From Nonlabens sp. (GTDB lineage Bacteria; Bacteroidota; Bacteroidia; Flavobacteriales; Flavobacteriaceae), in assembly GCA_020630715.1 (NCBI GenBank), contig JAHDIQ010000007.1, forward strand, positions 79,233 to 143,232: DNA of 64,000 nt, read 5' to 3'. The stretch's first letter is position 1. Each line of letters opens with the position of its first letter. Under the pieces are notes generated by a model. That model had not been told where the DNA came from and ran no database searches. It saw only the letters and a list, made by a program, of their open reading frames with translations. A program made the translations under genes and the position numbers. Below are positions 8,718 through 17,798 of this stretch, piece by piece.

Positions 8718-11700
8718 ATGGGACTATTAGATTCCGTATTAAAAGTATTCGTAGGAGATAAAACTAAAAAGGATATTAAAGAAATCCAGCCTTTAGTAGA
8801 TCAAATCCTTAAGGTAGAACCGCAGTTAAGCGACTTATCGCTAGACCAGTTGCGTCATAAAACCGTTGAGTTTAAAGAGAAGCTCGCTTTCGCGAAAGCG
8901 GAAACAACACAACAAATAGAATCCTTAAAAGAACAAGCAAATCTAGAAGAAGATATCGATAAGCGTGAGGAAATCTATGCGCAGATTGATGGATTAGAAG
9001 ATCAGGCTTATGAAATAGGTGAAGCAACGCTATTAGAAATTCTACCAGAAGCATTTGCCGTGATGAAAGAAACAGCACGTAGATTCTTTCACAATGAGCA
9101 GTTAAAAGTAACTGCAACACCACGCGATCGTGAACTATCTGGAGAAAAAGATTATGTAACCTTAGATGGTGAACATGCCGTATGGAGTAATTCATGGGAT
9201 GCCGCTGGTAAACCAGTAACATGGGATATGATTCACTATGACGTACAGTTAATAGGTGGTACTGCTTTACATCAAGGTAAAATTGCCGAAATGCAAACCG
9301 GTGAAGGAAAAACACTAGTTGCAACCTTACCAGTATATTTAAATGCACTTACTGGTAATGGTGTACACGTAGTAACGGTAAACGATTACCTAGCAAAACG
9401 TGATGGCGCATGGATAGGTCCATTATTTGAATTTCATGGATTAACCATAGACTGTATAGACTACCATAAGCCTAATTCTCCAGAACGTCGTGCGGCGTAC
9501 AATGCAGATATTACCTACGGTACAAATAATGAATTTGGTTTTGACTACCTACGTGATAACATGGCGCATGCACCTAAGGATCTCGTTCAACGCAAGCATA
9601 ATTATGCCATTATTGATGAAACAGATTCTGTATTAATTGATGATGCCCGTACGCCATTAATTATCTCTGGACCAGTTCCAGAAGGTGATCGTCAGGAATT
9701 TGATGTATTAAAAGCACCAGTAGAACGTATTGTAGATGTACAACGTAAAGAGTTAATCCAGACTCTGGCAAAAGCAAAAAAACTGATCGCAGAAGGCGAC
9801 ACTAAAGAAGGCGGAAAAGAATTATTACGCGTTTTCCGTGGATTACCTAAAAATAAAGCACTTATAAAATTCTTAAGTGAAGAAGGTGTAAAGACCTTAC
9901 TTCAAAAAACAGAGAATTTCTACATGCAGGATAACAATCGTGAAATGCCTAAGGTAGATGAAGCCTTATATTTTGTGATTGATGAAAAAAACAATCAGGT
10001 AGAGCTTACAGATAAAGGAATAGAATTCTTATCTGGTAAAGATGATCCTAACTTTTTTGTAATGCCAGAAATAGGTGTTGTGATAGGAGAAATTGAAGCC
10101 GCTGGATTATCAAAAGAAGAAGAAGCAGAACGTAAAGAGGAGTTATTCCGTGAATTCTCTGTAAAATCAGAGCGTATTCATACCTTAAACCAGTTACTTA
10201 AAGCTTATACGCTTTTTGAAAAAGACACAGAATATGTAGTAATGGCTCATGAAAAACGCACACCTAGCGGTGTCGTTACAGAAGAGCAAGTAATGATTGT
10301 AGATGAGCAAACTGGTCGTATTATGGAAGGTCGTCGTTATAGCGATGGACTACACCAGGCGATTGAAGCAAAAGAGAATGTAAAAATTCAGGATGCGACA
10401 CAAACATTTGCAACCATTACTTTACAGAATTACTTCCGTATGTATCGCAAGCTGTCTGGTATGACAGGTACTGCTGTTACAGAGGCTGGTGAATTCTGGG
10501 AAATCTATAAGCTAGACGTTATAGAAATTCCTACTAATAGACCTATCGCTCGTGATGACCGTCAGGATCTAGTGTATAAAACAAAGCGTGAAAAATACAA
10601 CGCTGTCATAGAAGAAGTAACAAGATTACAACAAGCTGGACGTCCTGTATTAATAGGAACAACCTCTGTAGATATTTCAGAATTATTAAGTCGTACGCTA
10701 CAACGTGCTGGAATAGAGCATAATGTTTTAAATGCAAAACAACATAAACGCGAGGCAGATATCGTTGCACAAGCTGGTAATCCAGGACAGATCACTATTG
10801 CTACAAACATGGCTGGTCGTGGTACAGATATCAAATTATCAGATGAGGTAAAAGCCGCTGGTGGACTTGCTATTATAGGAACTGAACGACACGATTCACG
10901 TCGTGTAGATAGACAGTTACGTGGTCGTGCAGGTCGTCAGGGAGATCCAGGAAGTTCACAATTTTATGTGTCGCTAGAAGATAACTTGATGCGTTTATTT
11001 GGTTCTGAGAAAATGGCCAAAACCATGGACCGTCTAGGAATGAAAGAAGGCGAAGTAATCCAGCATTCTATGATTTCTAAATCCATTGAACGTGCACAAA
11101 CTAAGGTAGAGGAAAACGCCTTTGGAGTTCGTAAGCGTTTACTAGAATATGATGATGTGATGAACGCACAGCGTGAGGTGATTTATAAACGACGTCACAA
11201 TGCATTATTTGGTGATCGCCTTGCGGTAGATATTGCAAATATGATCTATGACATTGCAGAGAATATTTCTGAAACAAACAAGCTAGCTCAAGATTATAAA
11301 AACTTTGAGTTTGAATGCATCCGCTATTTCTCTATGAGCAGTCCTGTAGATGAAGCTGGTTTTAATGCAAAAAGTGATCAGGAATTAGCGCGTGAATTAT
11401 ACACCGCAGCAACGGCGCATTATAAAGCAAAAATGGAGCGCGATGCAAACGAAGTGTATCCTGTAGTTAAAAACGTTTATGAAAATAACGAGCGTAATTA
11501 CCAGCGTATTGCCGTGCCATTTACAGATGGATTAAAAACCTTAAATGTATCTACAGATCTTAAAGAAGCTTATGAAAGTGAAGGGAAATCACTGGTAAAA
11601 GATTTTGAAAAGAATATCACACTTGCGATTATAGATGATTCTTGGAAAACACATTTACGTAAGATGGATGAATTAAAGCAAAGTGTACAGTTAGCAGTCC

Positions 11701-12113
11701 ATGAGCAAAAAGATCCACTATTGATTTATAAGTTTGAAGCTTTTGAATTATTCAAAGCGATGATTGATAAATTGAATAAAGAGGTGATTAGTTTTATGTT
11801 TAAAGGTGATTTACCTACCCATGATAGTGCTGCTATTCAAGAAGCAAAAGAACGACGCGCCGCAAAAACAACAGAGCAAAAAGATCAAGTATTAAATAGT
11901 GATGAACGTGCAGCGCAAAATAGAGCCGTAGGAGCAGGCGCCAGCCAGCAACAACGCCCACAAGTGACAGAAACTATTGTACGCGATCAACCTAAAATAG
12001 GTCGTAATGATAAAGTAACTATTAAAAATGTCATGACTGGTGAGACTAAGGAATGTAAGTACAAACAAGCCATTCCATTGATCAATAAAGGTGAATGGGT
12101 ATTGAACCAGTAA
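8718..12113 (+). CDS. secA: Preprotein translocase ATPase SecA
   Basis: Motor ATPase that drives proteins through SecYEG. At 1131 residues it is longer than the E. coli enzyme (about 900), as usual for Bacteroidota, which carry extra sequence in the first nucleotide-binding domain. Visible motifs: Walker A in MQTGEGKT (about 192-199), Walker B and substrate clamp DETDSVLIDDARTPLIISG (about 301-319), motif GTTSVDISELLS, MAGRGTDIKL and QLRGRAGRQGDPGSS. The C-terminus lacks the CxCxSGxxxxCC zinc site and ends ECKYKQAIPLINKGEWVLNQ, also normal for the phylum. The dispersed palindrome at 8885-8900 lies in frame near residue 56 and encodes AFAKA within KLAFAKAETTQQ, in the N-terminal region. A terminator follows at 12169. 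Confidence 0.98.
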   Translation: MGLLDSVLKVFVGDKTKKDIKEIQPLVDQILKVEPQLSDLSLDQLRHKTVEFKEKLAFAKAETTQQIESLKEQANLEEDIDKREEIYAQIDGLEDQAYEIGEATLLEILPEAFAVMKETARRFFHNEQLKVTATPRDRELSGEKDYVTLDGEHAVWSNSWDAAGKPVTWDMIHYDVQLIGGTALHQGKIAEMQTGEGKTLVATLPVYLNALTGNGVHVVTVNDYLAKRDGAWIGPLFEFHGLTIDCIDYHKPNSPERRAAYNADITYGTNNEFGFDYLRDNMAHAPKDLVQRKHNYAIIDETDSVLIDDARTPLIISGPVPEGDRQEFDVLKAPVERIVDVQRKELIQTLAKAKKLIAEGDTKEGGKELLRVFRGLPKNKALIKFLSEEGVKTLLQKTENFYMQDNNREMPKVDEALYFVIDEKNNQVELTDKGIEFLSGKDDPNFFVMPEIGVVIGEIEAAGLSKEEEAERKEELFREFSVKSERIHTLNQLLKAYTLFEKDTEYVVMAHEKRTPSGVVTEEQVMIVDEQTGRIMEGRRYSDGLHQAIEAKENVKIQDATQTFATITLQNYFRMYRKLSGMTGTAVTEAGEFWEIYKLDVIEIPTNRPIARDDRQDLVYKTKREKYNAVIEEVTRLQQAGRPVLIGTTSVDISELLSRTLQRAGIEHNVLNAKQHKREADIVAQAGNPGQITIATNMAGRGTDIKLSDEVKAAGGLAIIGTERHDSRRVDRQLRGRAGRQGDPGSSQFYVSLEDNLMRLFGSEKMAKTMDRLGMKEGEVIQHSMISKSIERAQTKVEENAFGVRKRLLEYDDVMNAQREVIYKRRHNALFGDRLAVDIANMIYDIAENISETNKLAQDYKNFEFECIRYFSMSSPVDEAGFNAKSDQELARELYTAATAHYKAKMERDANEVYPVVKNVYENNERNYQRIAVPFTDGLKTLNVSTDLKEAYESEGKSLVKDFEKNITLAIIDDSWKTHLRKMDELKQSVQLAVHEQKDPLLIYKFEAFELFKAMIDKLNKEVISFMFKGDLPTHDSAAIQEAKERRAAKTTEQKDQVLNSDERAAQNRAVGAGASQQQRPQVTETIVRDQPKIGRNDKVTIKNVMTGETKECKYKQAIPLINKGEWVLNQ
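8885..8900. repeat. Dispersed palindrome, copy 2 (in secA, AFAKA)
   Basis: Exact CGCTTTCGCGAAAGCG near SecA codon 56, read as LAFAKAE. Confidence 0.95.
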
Positions 12114-12116
12114 TAT

Positions 12117-12156
12117 AATTTCGCCCTGCCTGTGGGCAGGCAGGTTTCGCGAAAGC
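12117..12156. repeat. Dispersed palindrome, copy 3, interrupted by a second palindrome
   Basis: AATTTCGC (12117-12124) and TTTCGCGAAAGC (12145-12156) together rebuild a copy of the 16-bp family. Between them sits CCTGCCTGTGGGCAGGCAGG (12125-12144), an 8-bp-arm inverted repeat. A related CCTGCC/GGCAGG element interrupts another repeat at 23074-23111. Confidence 0.85.
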
Positions 12157-12168
12157 AAAATCATCAAA

Positions 12169-12197
12169 ATGCCTTACTGAAAAGTGAGGCGTTTTTG
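12169..12197 (+). terminator. Terminator of secA
   Basis: ATGCCTTAC (12169-12177), loop, GTGAGGCGT (12184-12192), then T-rich sequence; two wobble pairs. Confidence 0.75.
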
Positions 12198-12254
12198 TTT
12201 TTAATCACCTTACTAAAAACTTCATTACTTCATTAAAGCACTTCATTATTAAAT

Positions 12255-12279
12255 AATGTCGAGCGAAAGTCGAGACATT
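12255..12279. repeat. TCGAG-type short inverted repeat
   Basis: AATGTCGA and TCGAGACATT flank a short centre. Related elements at 22075-22093 and 23074-23111. This is a common kind of intergenic repeat in Flavobacteriaceae. The rest of 12198-12328 shows nothing else. Confidence 0.6.
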
Positions 12280-12328
12280 GCCGGTAATTATAGAAAGATG
12301 TTATTTAGAAAATTAAAGCTTAAACACC

Positions 12329-13564
12329 TTAATGATCACTAGAAACCACCGCGCCTAATTCATAAATCTCTAAATCAAAATAACTCACAGATGCCAGTAC
12401 GTGGTCAAAAATATCTCCCATGATATACTCATAATTCACCCATCGCTGGTCTTTACTAAAACAGTATATTTCTAAAGGGATTCCTTGTGCAGTCTGCTCA
12501 CGTTGTCTTACCATTAAAGTCATATCCTTATGAATGGCTGCGTGATTCTCAATGTATTCTTGAAGATATTTTCTAAATACTCCAAAGTTAGTCAGGTTGC
12601 GACCATTGATCAGTAACTCTTTATCAGCGTCATTTTTCTGGTTATGATCATTAATGTCTGAACTACGATGATCAACATAATCTGTAATTAGTTGAATCTT
12701 TTTAAGTTGTTTTACTTCTTCAGGTGATAAAAACTTAATACTAGATGCTTTAATAATTACAGATCGTTTAATTCTTCTTCCACCGCTGGCACTCATACCA
12801 CGCCAGTTTTTAAAAGAATCTGATATCAATGCATAGGTAGGAATCGTGGTGATGGTTTTATCCCAGTTTTGAACTTTTACGGTAGCTAGTGTAATTTCTG
12901 TAACATCACCATCTGCACCATACTTTTCAAAAGTGATCCAGTCACCTATACGCACCATATCATTCACAGTAACCTGTATACTTGCCACAAAACCTAGAAT
13001 ACTATCCCTAAATACTAAAATGATAATGGCAGAAATGGCACCTAATCCAGTAACAAACTTAAAAAATGGAATTCCTGTAATTGTGGCAAAAATGGAGAAT
13101 ATAGCCAGTGCCCATGCAAAAATCATAAACACCTGAATATAGCTGTAAATAGGTTTGTTCTTAAACCGCTCCTTAGTCTTTAAGTAATCTCGTATGGAAA
13201 GCAAAATACTTTTGATAATAAACAGTATCAACAGGATTCCAGCGATTTTTAAAGTTTTCTCGGCAATGTTTCCTGCATAATCATAATCTGAAAAGATAAA
13301 AGGCGTAACCTCTAGCAATAGCGCTAATGGTATAGTGTGAGCAACATAAGTAGGTAGCTTATTAGTGATGAGTATATCATCAAAATTAGTTTTAGTGCGT
13401 ACCGCAATGCCAGCAGATAATCGCCTTAAAACTTTTATAGCGATGTAATCTATGATTAAGGAGATGATTAAAATGCCAACTATTAAGACCGCAACCGTCG
13501 CATAAGATGCAAATTCATGAGATAAACCAGTGTCTTTAAAAAATTGAATTAATTGACTTTTCAT
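12329..13564 (-). CDS. MscS-family mechanosensitive channel, YbdG-like
   Basis: Inner-membrane osmotic-stress channel of 411 residues, close in length to E. coli YbdG/MscM (about 415). Membrane helices lie at about 20-45, 72-90, 103-123, 138-160 and 165-200; the last contains the pore-lining FVTGLGAISAIIILVFRDSILGF pattern (about 168-190). It is followed by the MscS beta domain (VNDMVRIGDWITFEKYGADGDVTEI) and a soluble alpha/beta C-terminus carrying the YbdG-type segment SDSFKNWRGMSASGGRRIKRS. Transcribed alone, convergent to secA and divergent from the 13708 gene. Family confident; the YbdG subgroup rests on length and that C-terminal segment. Confidence 0.9.
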   Translation of the reverse strand: MKSQLIQFFKDTGLSHEFASYATVAVLIVGILIISLIIDYIAIKVLRRLSAGIAVRTKTNFDDILITNKLPTYVAHTIPLALLLEVTPFIFSDYDYAGNIAEKTLKIAGILLILFIIKSILLSIRDYLKTKERFKNKPIYSYIQVFMIFAWALAIFSIFATITGIPFFKFVTGLGAISAIIILVFRDSILGFVASIQVTVNDMVRIGDWITFEKYGADGDVTEITLATVKVQNWDKTITTIPTYALISDSFKNWRGMSASGGRRIKRSVIIKASSIKFLSPEEVKQLKKIQLITDYVDHRSSDINDHNQKNDADKELLINGRNLTNFGVFRKYLQEYIENHAAIHKDMTLMVRQREQTAQGIPLEIYCFSKDQRWVNYEYIMGDIFDHVLASVSYFDLEIYELGAVVSSDH

Positions 13565-13707
13565 AGATGTTTCCTAAAGTTGCAAAATTAGCTGTCAATT
13601 AGAGAACTCACATTGCTATTGTGATAATTTTTATTTTAAGAGTAGTTGATGTCAAGATGCTGATTATCGTTTGAAATCTGTATTTTTAAATCCTAAACCC
13701 AACCATC

Positions 13708-14121
13708 ATGAAACCTGTTTTTAAAAACTTAATCGCAATTATAGTAGGCTGGATCATTGGTAGTTTTATAAATACTGCATTAATCGAGCTAGGACACGTT
13801 ATTTTTCCTGTTGAAGGACTGGATACGCAGAATATGGATTCGCTAGCAGCCATTTTTCCTACCTTAAGTGCTCAATATTATATATTCCCATTTTTAGGTC
13901 ATGCATTAGGTACCTTAGTAGGCGCATTAATCGCTGGAGTTATTGCTTTTCATAAAATGCGATCTGCATTGATTGTAGGAATAATCTTTTTTATAGGTGG
14001 AATTGTTGTGAACTATTTGATTACCGGACCAGTATGGTTCATAGCTGTTGATTTGATTTTTGCTTACATTCCTATGGCATGGATCGGTGGAAAAATAGCG
14101 ATGGTGTTTAAGAAAAATTGA
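13708..14121 (+). CDS. Four-helix membrane protein, unknown
   Basis: Protein of 137 residues with four predicted membrane helices (about 7-27, 55-80, 86-106 and 110-131) containing glycine-zipper-like stretches (GWIIGSF, LGTLVGALIAGVIA). No catalytic motif is seen. Its TGA overlaps the TTG start of meaB by four bases (TTGA), so the two are probably cotranslated. I do not recognise a named family; a general inner-membrane role is all that can be said. Confidence 0.75.
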   Translation: MKPVFKNLIAIIVGWIIGSFINTALIELGHVIFPVEGLDTQNMDSLAAIFPTLSAQYYIFPFLGHALGTLVGALIAGVIAFHKMRSALIVGIIFFIGGIVVNYLITGPVWFIAVDLIFAYIPMAWIGGKIAMVFKKN

Positions 14122-15137
14122 ATTTGACAACAAACTCTCACATTAATCCTAAAGCGCGTCGTCCTGTAAAAAATGTGGACGTGAATCATTTGTTCATGCA
14201 ATTGCGTGATGGTAATGTGAGTGCGTTGAGCCAGGCAATTACTCTGGTAGAAAGTCATGCTGGTGGTGATGTCGCTTTCGCGAAAGCGATATTACAACAA
14301 TCCTTACCGCTATCAGGAAACTCTTTTAGATTAGGAATCACTGGTGTACCAGGCGTGGGAAAATCCACCTTTATCGAGGCGCTGGGAAAACACATTATCG
14401 CAGCTGGTAAAAAACTAGCGGTGCTTGCTATAGATCCATCCAGCAACATCACGAGAGGAAGCATCCTAGGCGATAAAACTAGAATGGAAGAACTGGTAAA
14501 AAGCGATCGTGCGTTCATAAGACCTAGTCCAGCAGGTACTACTTTAGGTGGCGTGGCGCGTAAAACGCGTGAGGCCATTATTTTATGTGAAGCTGCAGGA
14601 TACGATTTTATCATTGTAGAAACGGTAGGTGTAGGACAGAGCGAGACTGCCGTTCACTCCATGACAGACTTTTTTCTACTACTCAAACTCGCTGGCGCTG
14701 GTGATGACCTTCAAGGCATCAAACGCGGCATCATGGAACTGGCAGACGCAGTAGTCATTAATAAAGCCGACGGCAAAAATACCACAGCAGCAAAACATGC
14801 TAAACGCGAATTCAAAAACGCGCTACATTTGTTACCACCTAAATCACACGGCTGGGAAACTAAAGTACATACCTGTAGCGGTTTAAATGACATAGGTGTA
14901 AAAGAGATTCTTATCGAGATTGAAAACTACACATCATACGCCATCGCAAATGATAGTTTTAGTAAAAAACGCAATGCACAAGAACTGTACTGGTTCCATC
15001 AAACGGTAGAAGACACCTTAAAAACTAACTTCTACAACCGTCCAGAAGTCATTGCAAAACTAGCTTTTCTAGAAAAAGAGGTTTTGAGTAAGATTAAAAG
15101 TCCTTTTGATGCAGCTCGGGAATTGTTGGGGTTGTGA
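14118..15137 (+). CDS. meaB: Methylmalonyl-CoA mutase-associated GTPase MeaB (ArgK family)
   Basis: G3E-type GTPase that protects methylmalonyl-CoA mutase and gates delivery of adenosylcobalamin. The 339-residue sequence carries Walker A GVPGVGKST (about 76-84) and AIDPSS..GSILGDKTRM (about 106-126). RPSPAGTTLGGVARKTREA, the switch ETVGVGQSE and the base-specificity motif NKADG follow. Translation starts at TTG, overlapping the upstream stop; another TTG lies two codons downstream. The palindrome at 14273-14288 encodes VAFAKAI in the N-terminal helical region ahead of the P-loop. It works with the corrinoid adenosyltransferase at 7651; the mutase itself is not in the window. Confidence 0.95.
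   Translation: MNLTTNSHINPKARRPVKNVDVNHLFMQLRDGNVSALSQAITLVESHAGGDVAFAKAILQQSLPLSGNSFRLGITGVPGVGKSTFIEALGKHIIAAGKKLAVLAIDPSSNITRGSILGDKTRMEELVKSDRAFIRPSPAGTTLGGVARKTREAIILCEAAGYDFIIVETVGVGQSETAVHSMTDFFLLLKLAGAGDDLQGIKRGIMELADAVVINKADGKNTTAAKHAKREFKNALHLLPPKSHGWETKVHTCSGLNDIGVKEILIEIENYTSYAIANDSFSKKRNAQELYWFHQTVEDTLKTNFYNRPEVIAKLAFLEKEVLSKIKSPFDAARELLGL
14273..14288. repeat. Dispersed palindrome, copy 4 (in meaB, AFAKA)
   Basis: Exact CGCTTTCGCGAAAGCG, read as VAFAKAI. Confidence 0.95.
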
Positions 15138-15168
15138 TTAAATATTTACTTTTTATTAATCAATTTGA

Positions 15169-15807
15169 ATGAATAAAAATCAATTAAATGTAGTATTAGA
15201 AGAACAAACAAAGATTATAATAAACACTATTATAATAGTAGAATACCTTATTAGTTTCCCAATATATTTAAAAGAAACAAACCAAAAAAGTCCTAAAGAT
15301 TTGTGGTTTATTTACCAAATTCTAAAAAATAGCGCAATCTTAAATTTGACACAACTTTTTCATCACAAAGAACATTATTCATTTAATGAAATCAAACGAA
15401 TTTTAGTTAATGGAAGTTCAAAAAATGAAATAATTATAAGAGAATTCAACCAAATTTTAAGCCCTGCAAAAAAAATGTTTGAAGAGCTTAAGATTTTGGA
15501 TATTCGAAACGAGTATGTAGGTCATTTGCTATCTACTAGAGATTCCCATAATTTAAATTGGAACGAAGTCGTTGTATTATTAAAACAAGCATGTAATGTC
15601 CACGACTTTATTAATCAACGAATTAATAATTCAAAAAATTACTGGTATTTGGATCAAAATATGTTGCAATCAATTTTTACCAAAGATTTAAAATCAAGAC
15701 GTTTATGTTCTATGTGGAGAGAAATGTATGAAACAGACAAAGAATTTTTAAAACGAGATGAAGTTGGAGAACTTACCAAACTTAGGTTTAAAACAAATCA
15801 CGAATAA
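15169..15807 (+). CDS. HEPN-like helical protein, unknown, AT-rich orphan
   Basis: Protein of 212 residues, predicted all-helical and soluble, visibly more AT-rich than meaB and the M1 peptidase on either side. Residues 113-119 read RNEYVGH, matching the R-x(4-6)-H signature of HEPN ribonucleases, with R113-N114 and H119 as the candidate catalytic residues. The general layout (helical N-terminus, RN..H in the middle) recalls the AbiU2-like and related HEPN families, but I cannot assign one. No partner nucleotidyltransferase or antitoxin is adjacent. Composition, the lack of operon partners and the flanking inverted repeats at 15818-15859 suggest an acquired accessory gene. It may be a defence or toxin RNase, or simply a HEPN-like fold. 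Confidence 0.6.
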   Translation: MNKNQLNVVLEEQTKIIINTIIIVEYLISFPIYLKETNQKSPKDLWFIYQILKNSAILNLTQLFHHKEHYSFNEIKRILVNGSSKNEIIIREFNQILSPAKKMFEELKILDIRNEYVGHLLSTRDSHNLNWNEVVVLLKQACNVHDFINQRINNSKNYWYLDQNMLQSIFTKDLKSRRLCSMWREMYETDKEFLKRDEVGELTKLRFKTNHE

Positions 15808-15817
15808 TAACGTCCCG

Positions 15818-15859
15818 CGCGTTTGCAACGCGTGAAACCTAACCCAGCGTTTGCAATGC
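15818..15859. repeat. Pair of GCGTTTGCAAYGC hairpin repeats
   Basis: CGCGTTTGCAACGCG (15818-15832) and GCGTTTGCAATGC (15847-15859) are two related small palindromes in direct order, directly 3' of the HEPN-like gene. Confidence 0.75.
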
Positions 15860-15884
15860 GACATAAGTATAAAAAATTCCAAAA

Positions 15885-17735
15885 ATGAAAAACACCATTT
15901 TCCTCATACTAGCAATTCTATTCACTCTAACTAGTTGTGAAACGGCCAAAAAAGAAACCACACCATCAAAAACCTATATAGAAGAACCTCATTCCTACGC
16001 ACAACCCAATGATGCGGTAATCACGCATCTGGATTTAGATATTGATGTGGATTTTGAAAGCCAAATCATTAGCGGTACAGCAACTTATGATATTGAGAAT
16101 TCTGGAGCGTCTCAAATAATATTAGATAGTAAGTTTCTAGAAATTGAGAACGTAACGGCAAATGGTGAGTCTACTACTTTTGAGTTAGGAAAATTTGATG
16201 AAGCCTTAGGACAACCATTAACTATTCAAATACAAGAAGACACAAATCAAATAGCTGTAAGCTATAAAACCACTGCAAAAACCGAAGCCCTACAATGGCT
16301 CAATGCACAACAAACAGCAGATAAGACAAATCCGTTTCTATTTACACAAGGTCAAGCGATTTTAACACGTACCTGGATTCCTATTCAGGATAGTCCGCAA
16401 ATTAGGATTACTTATGATGCTACCGTAAAAGTACCTCTAGAGCTTATGGCAGTGATGAGTGCAGAGAATCCTAAGGAAAAGAACGAAAATGGTGTTTATA
16501 ATTTCAAAATGAAACAACGGATACCTGCCTATTTAATCGCACTGGCTGTAGGTGATATAGAATATAAAGCCATAAGCAATCGTACAGGTGTTTATGCGGA
16601 AAGATCTATGCTGGATAAAGTCCACACAGAGTTTTCTGATATGGAGAAAATGGTGGTCGCGGCAGAGGATTTGTACGGCGATTACGATTGGGATCAATTT
16701 GATGTGATTGTGTTGCCACCTAGTTTTCCTTTTGGCGGTATGGAGAATCCGCGATTGACTTTTGCAACGCCTACGGTGATTGCAGGTGATAAAAGCTTGA
16801 CATCACTCGTAGCGCATGAGTTGGCTCATTCCTGGTCAGGAAATTTAGTGACAAATGCCACGTGGAATGACTTCTGGTTAAATGAAGGTTTTACCGTGTA
16901 TTTTGAAATCCGCATTATGGAAGCTTTGTATGGTAAAGAACGTGCAAATATGCTAGCGCTAATAGGTCGTCAGGATTTGGAAGATGAACTAGAAGCGTTA
17001 AAAGAATCTCCTAACGACACTAAGCTAAAACTAGATTTAAAAGGTCGCAATCCAGATGATGGAATGAACAGCGTTGCCTATGATAAAGGGTATTTATTCT
17101 TACGCACGCTAGAAGAAACTGTAGGACGTGAAGAGATGGATGCATTCCTAAAATCTTATTTTAAGAAGAATGCGTTCTCTACCACAAATACAGAGGATTT
17201 CATCACCTATCTCAATGAGAATTTACTAGATAAAAATGGTATCACTTTCAATACAGAGGAATGGATTTACCAGCCTGGAGTTCCTGCAAATGCCGCTGTC
17301 ATAGAATCTGATGCCTTTAGTAACGTAGAGAAAACCTTAGAAACATTTCTAGCCACAAATAAGATCAATACTTCCATCACTCAAAACTGGACACCACAAG
17401 AATGGGTGCACTTCATACGCAATTTTCCTGAGGATATTTCTATCGCACAAATGCAACAACTAGATGACACCTTTAACCTAACGACATCCACAAACTCCTA
17501 CATCACGATGGTATGGTATGAGCAGTCTATTCTAAATGGCTATCATGGTAACAAGGTAGATTCAAAAATAGCAGACTTCTTAAATACCGTAGGACGTCGC
17601 TGGTATGTGACTACTTTATTTAATGCTTTCGCAAAAGCGGAACGAAAAGAGGAAGCACTGGCTATTTACAAAACTGCTAGACCTAATTACCATAGCGTTA
17701 CGGCAAATACGGTGGATCAATTATTAGGGTTGTAA
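15885..17735 (+). CDS. M1 family metallopeptidase lipoprotein (leukotriene A4 hydrolase-like)
   Basis: Zinc aminopeptidase of 616 residues. A lipoprotein signal (ILFTLTSC, lipid-modified Cys at 19) places it in the cell envelope. The exopeptidase motif GGMENPRLTF (about 285-294) and the zinc site HELAHSW..NEGFTVYFE (HExxH-18-E, about 311-338) are intact. The C-terminal third has the helical repeat domain of leukotriene A4 hydrolase-type enzymes, ending ALAIYKTARPNYHSVTANTVDQLL. A near copy of the dispersed palindrome (GCTTTCGCAAAAGCG, 17625-17639) is read as NAFAKAE in that last domain. Probably degrades peptides in the periplasm or at the surface. Confidence 0.95.
   Translation: MKNTIFLILAILFTLTSCETAKKETTPSKTYIEEPHSYAQPNDAVITHLDLDIDVDFESQIISGTATYDIENSGASQIILDSKFLEIENVTANGESTTFELGKFDEALGQPLTIQIQEDTNQIAVSYKTTAKTEALQWLNAQQTADKTNPFLFTQGQAILTRTWIPIQDSPQIRITYDATVKVPLELMAVMSAENPKEKNENGVYNFKMKQRIPAYLIALAVGDIEYKAISNRTGVYAERSMLDKVHTEFSDMEKMVVAAEDLYGDYDWDQFDVIVLPPSFPFGGMENPRLTFATPTVIAGDKSLTSLVAHELAHSWSGNLVTNATWNDFWLNEGFTVYFEIRIMEALYGKERANMLALIGRQDLEDELEALKESPNDTKLKLDLKGRNPDDGMNSVAYDKGYLFLRTLEETVGREEMDAFLKSYFKKNAFSTTNTEDFITYLNENLLDKNGITFNTEEWIYQPGVPANAAVIESDAFSNVEKTLETFLATNKINTSITQNWTPQEWVHFIRNFPEDISIAQMQQLDDTFNLTTSTNSYITMVWYEQSILNGYHGNKVDSKIADFLNTVGRRWYVTTLFNAFAKAERKEEALAIYKTARPNYHSVTANTVDQLLGL
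17625..17639. repeat. Dispersed palindrome, copy 5, degenerate (in M1 peptidase, AFAKA)
   Basis: GCTTTCGCAAAAGCG: one internal change and the first base lost. It could also be a chance resemblance in a natural helix, although its spacing from neighbouring copies (3.4 and 3.5 kb) fits the family. Confidence 0.65.
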
Positions 17736-17798
17736 AATCAAACTGTAACATTATTAAGTATTAGATATCTTTCATTAAAGAATCTAATAAAACCAACG

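Noticed and set aside
8872-9348. Long minus-strand frame inside secA
   Set aside because: Antisense shadow of secA; His/Leu-rich composition with no recognisable features.
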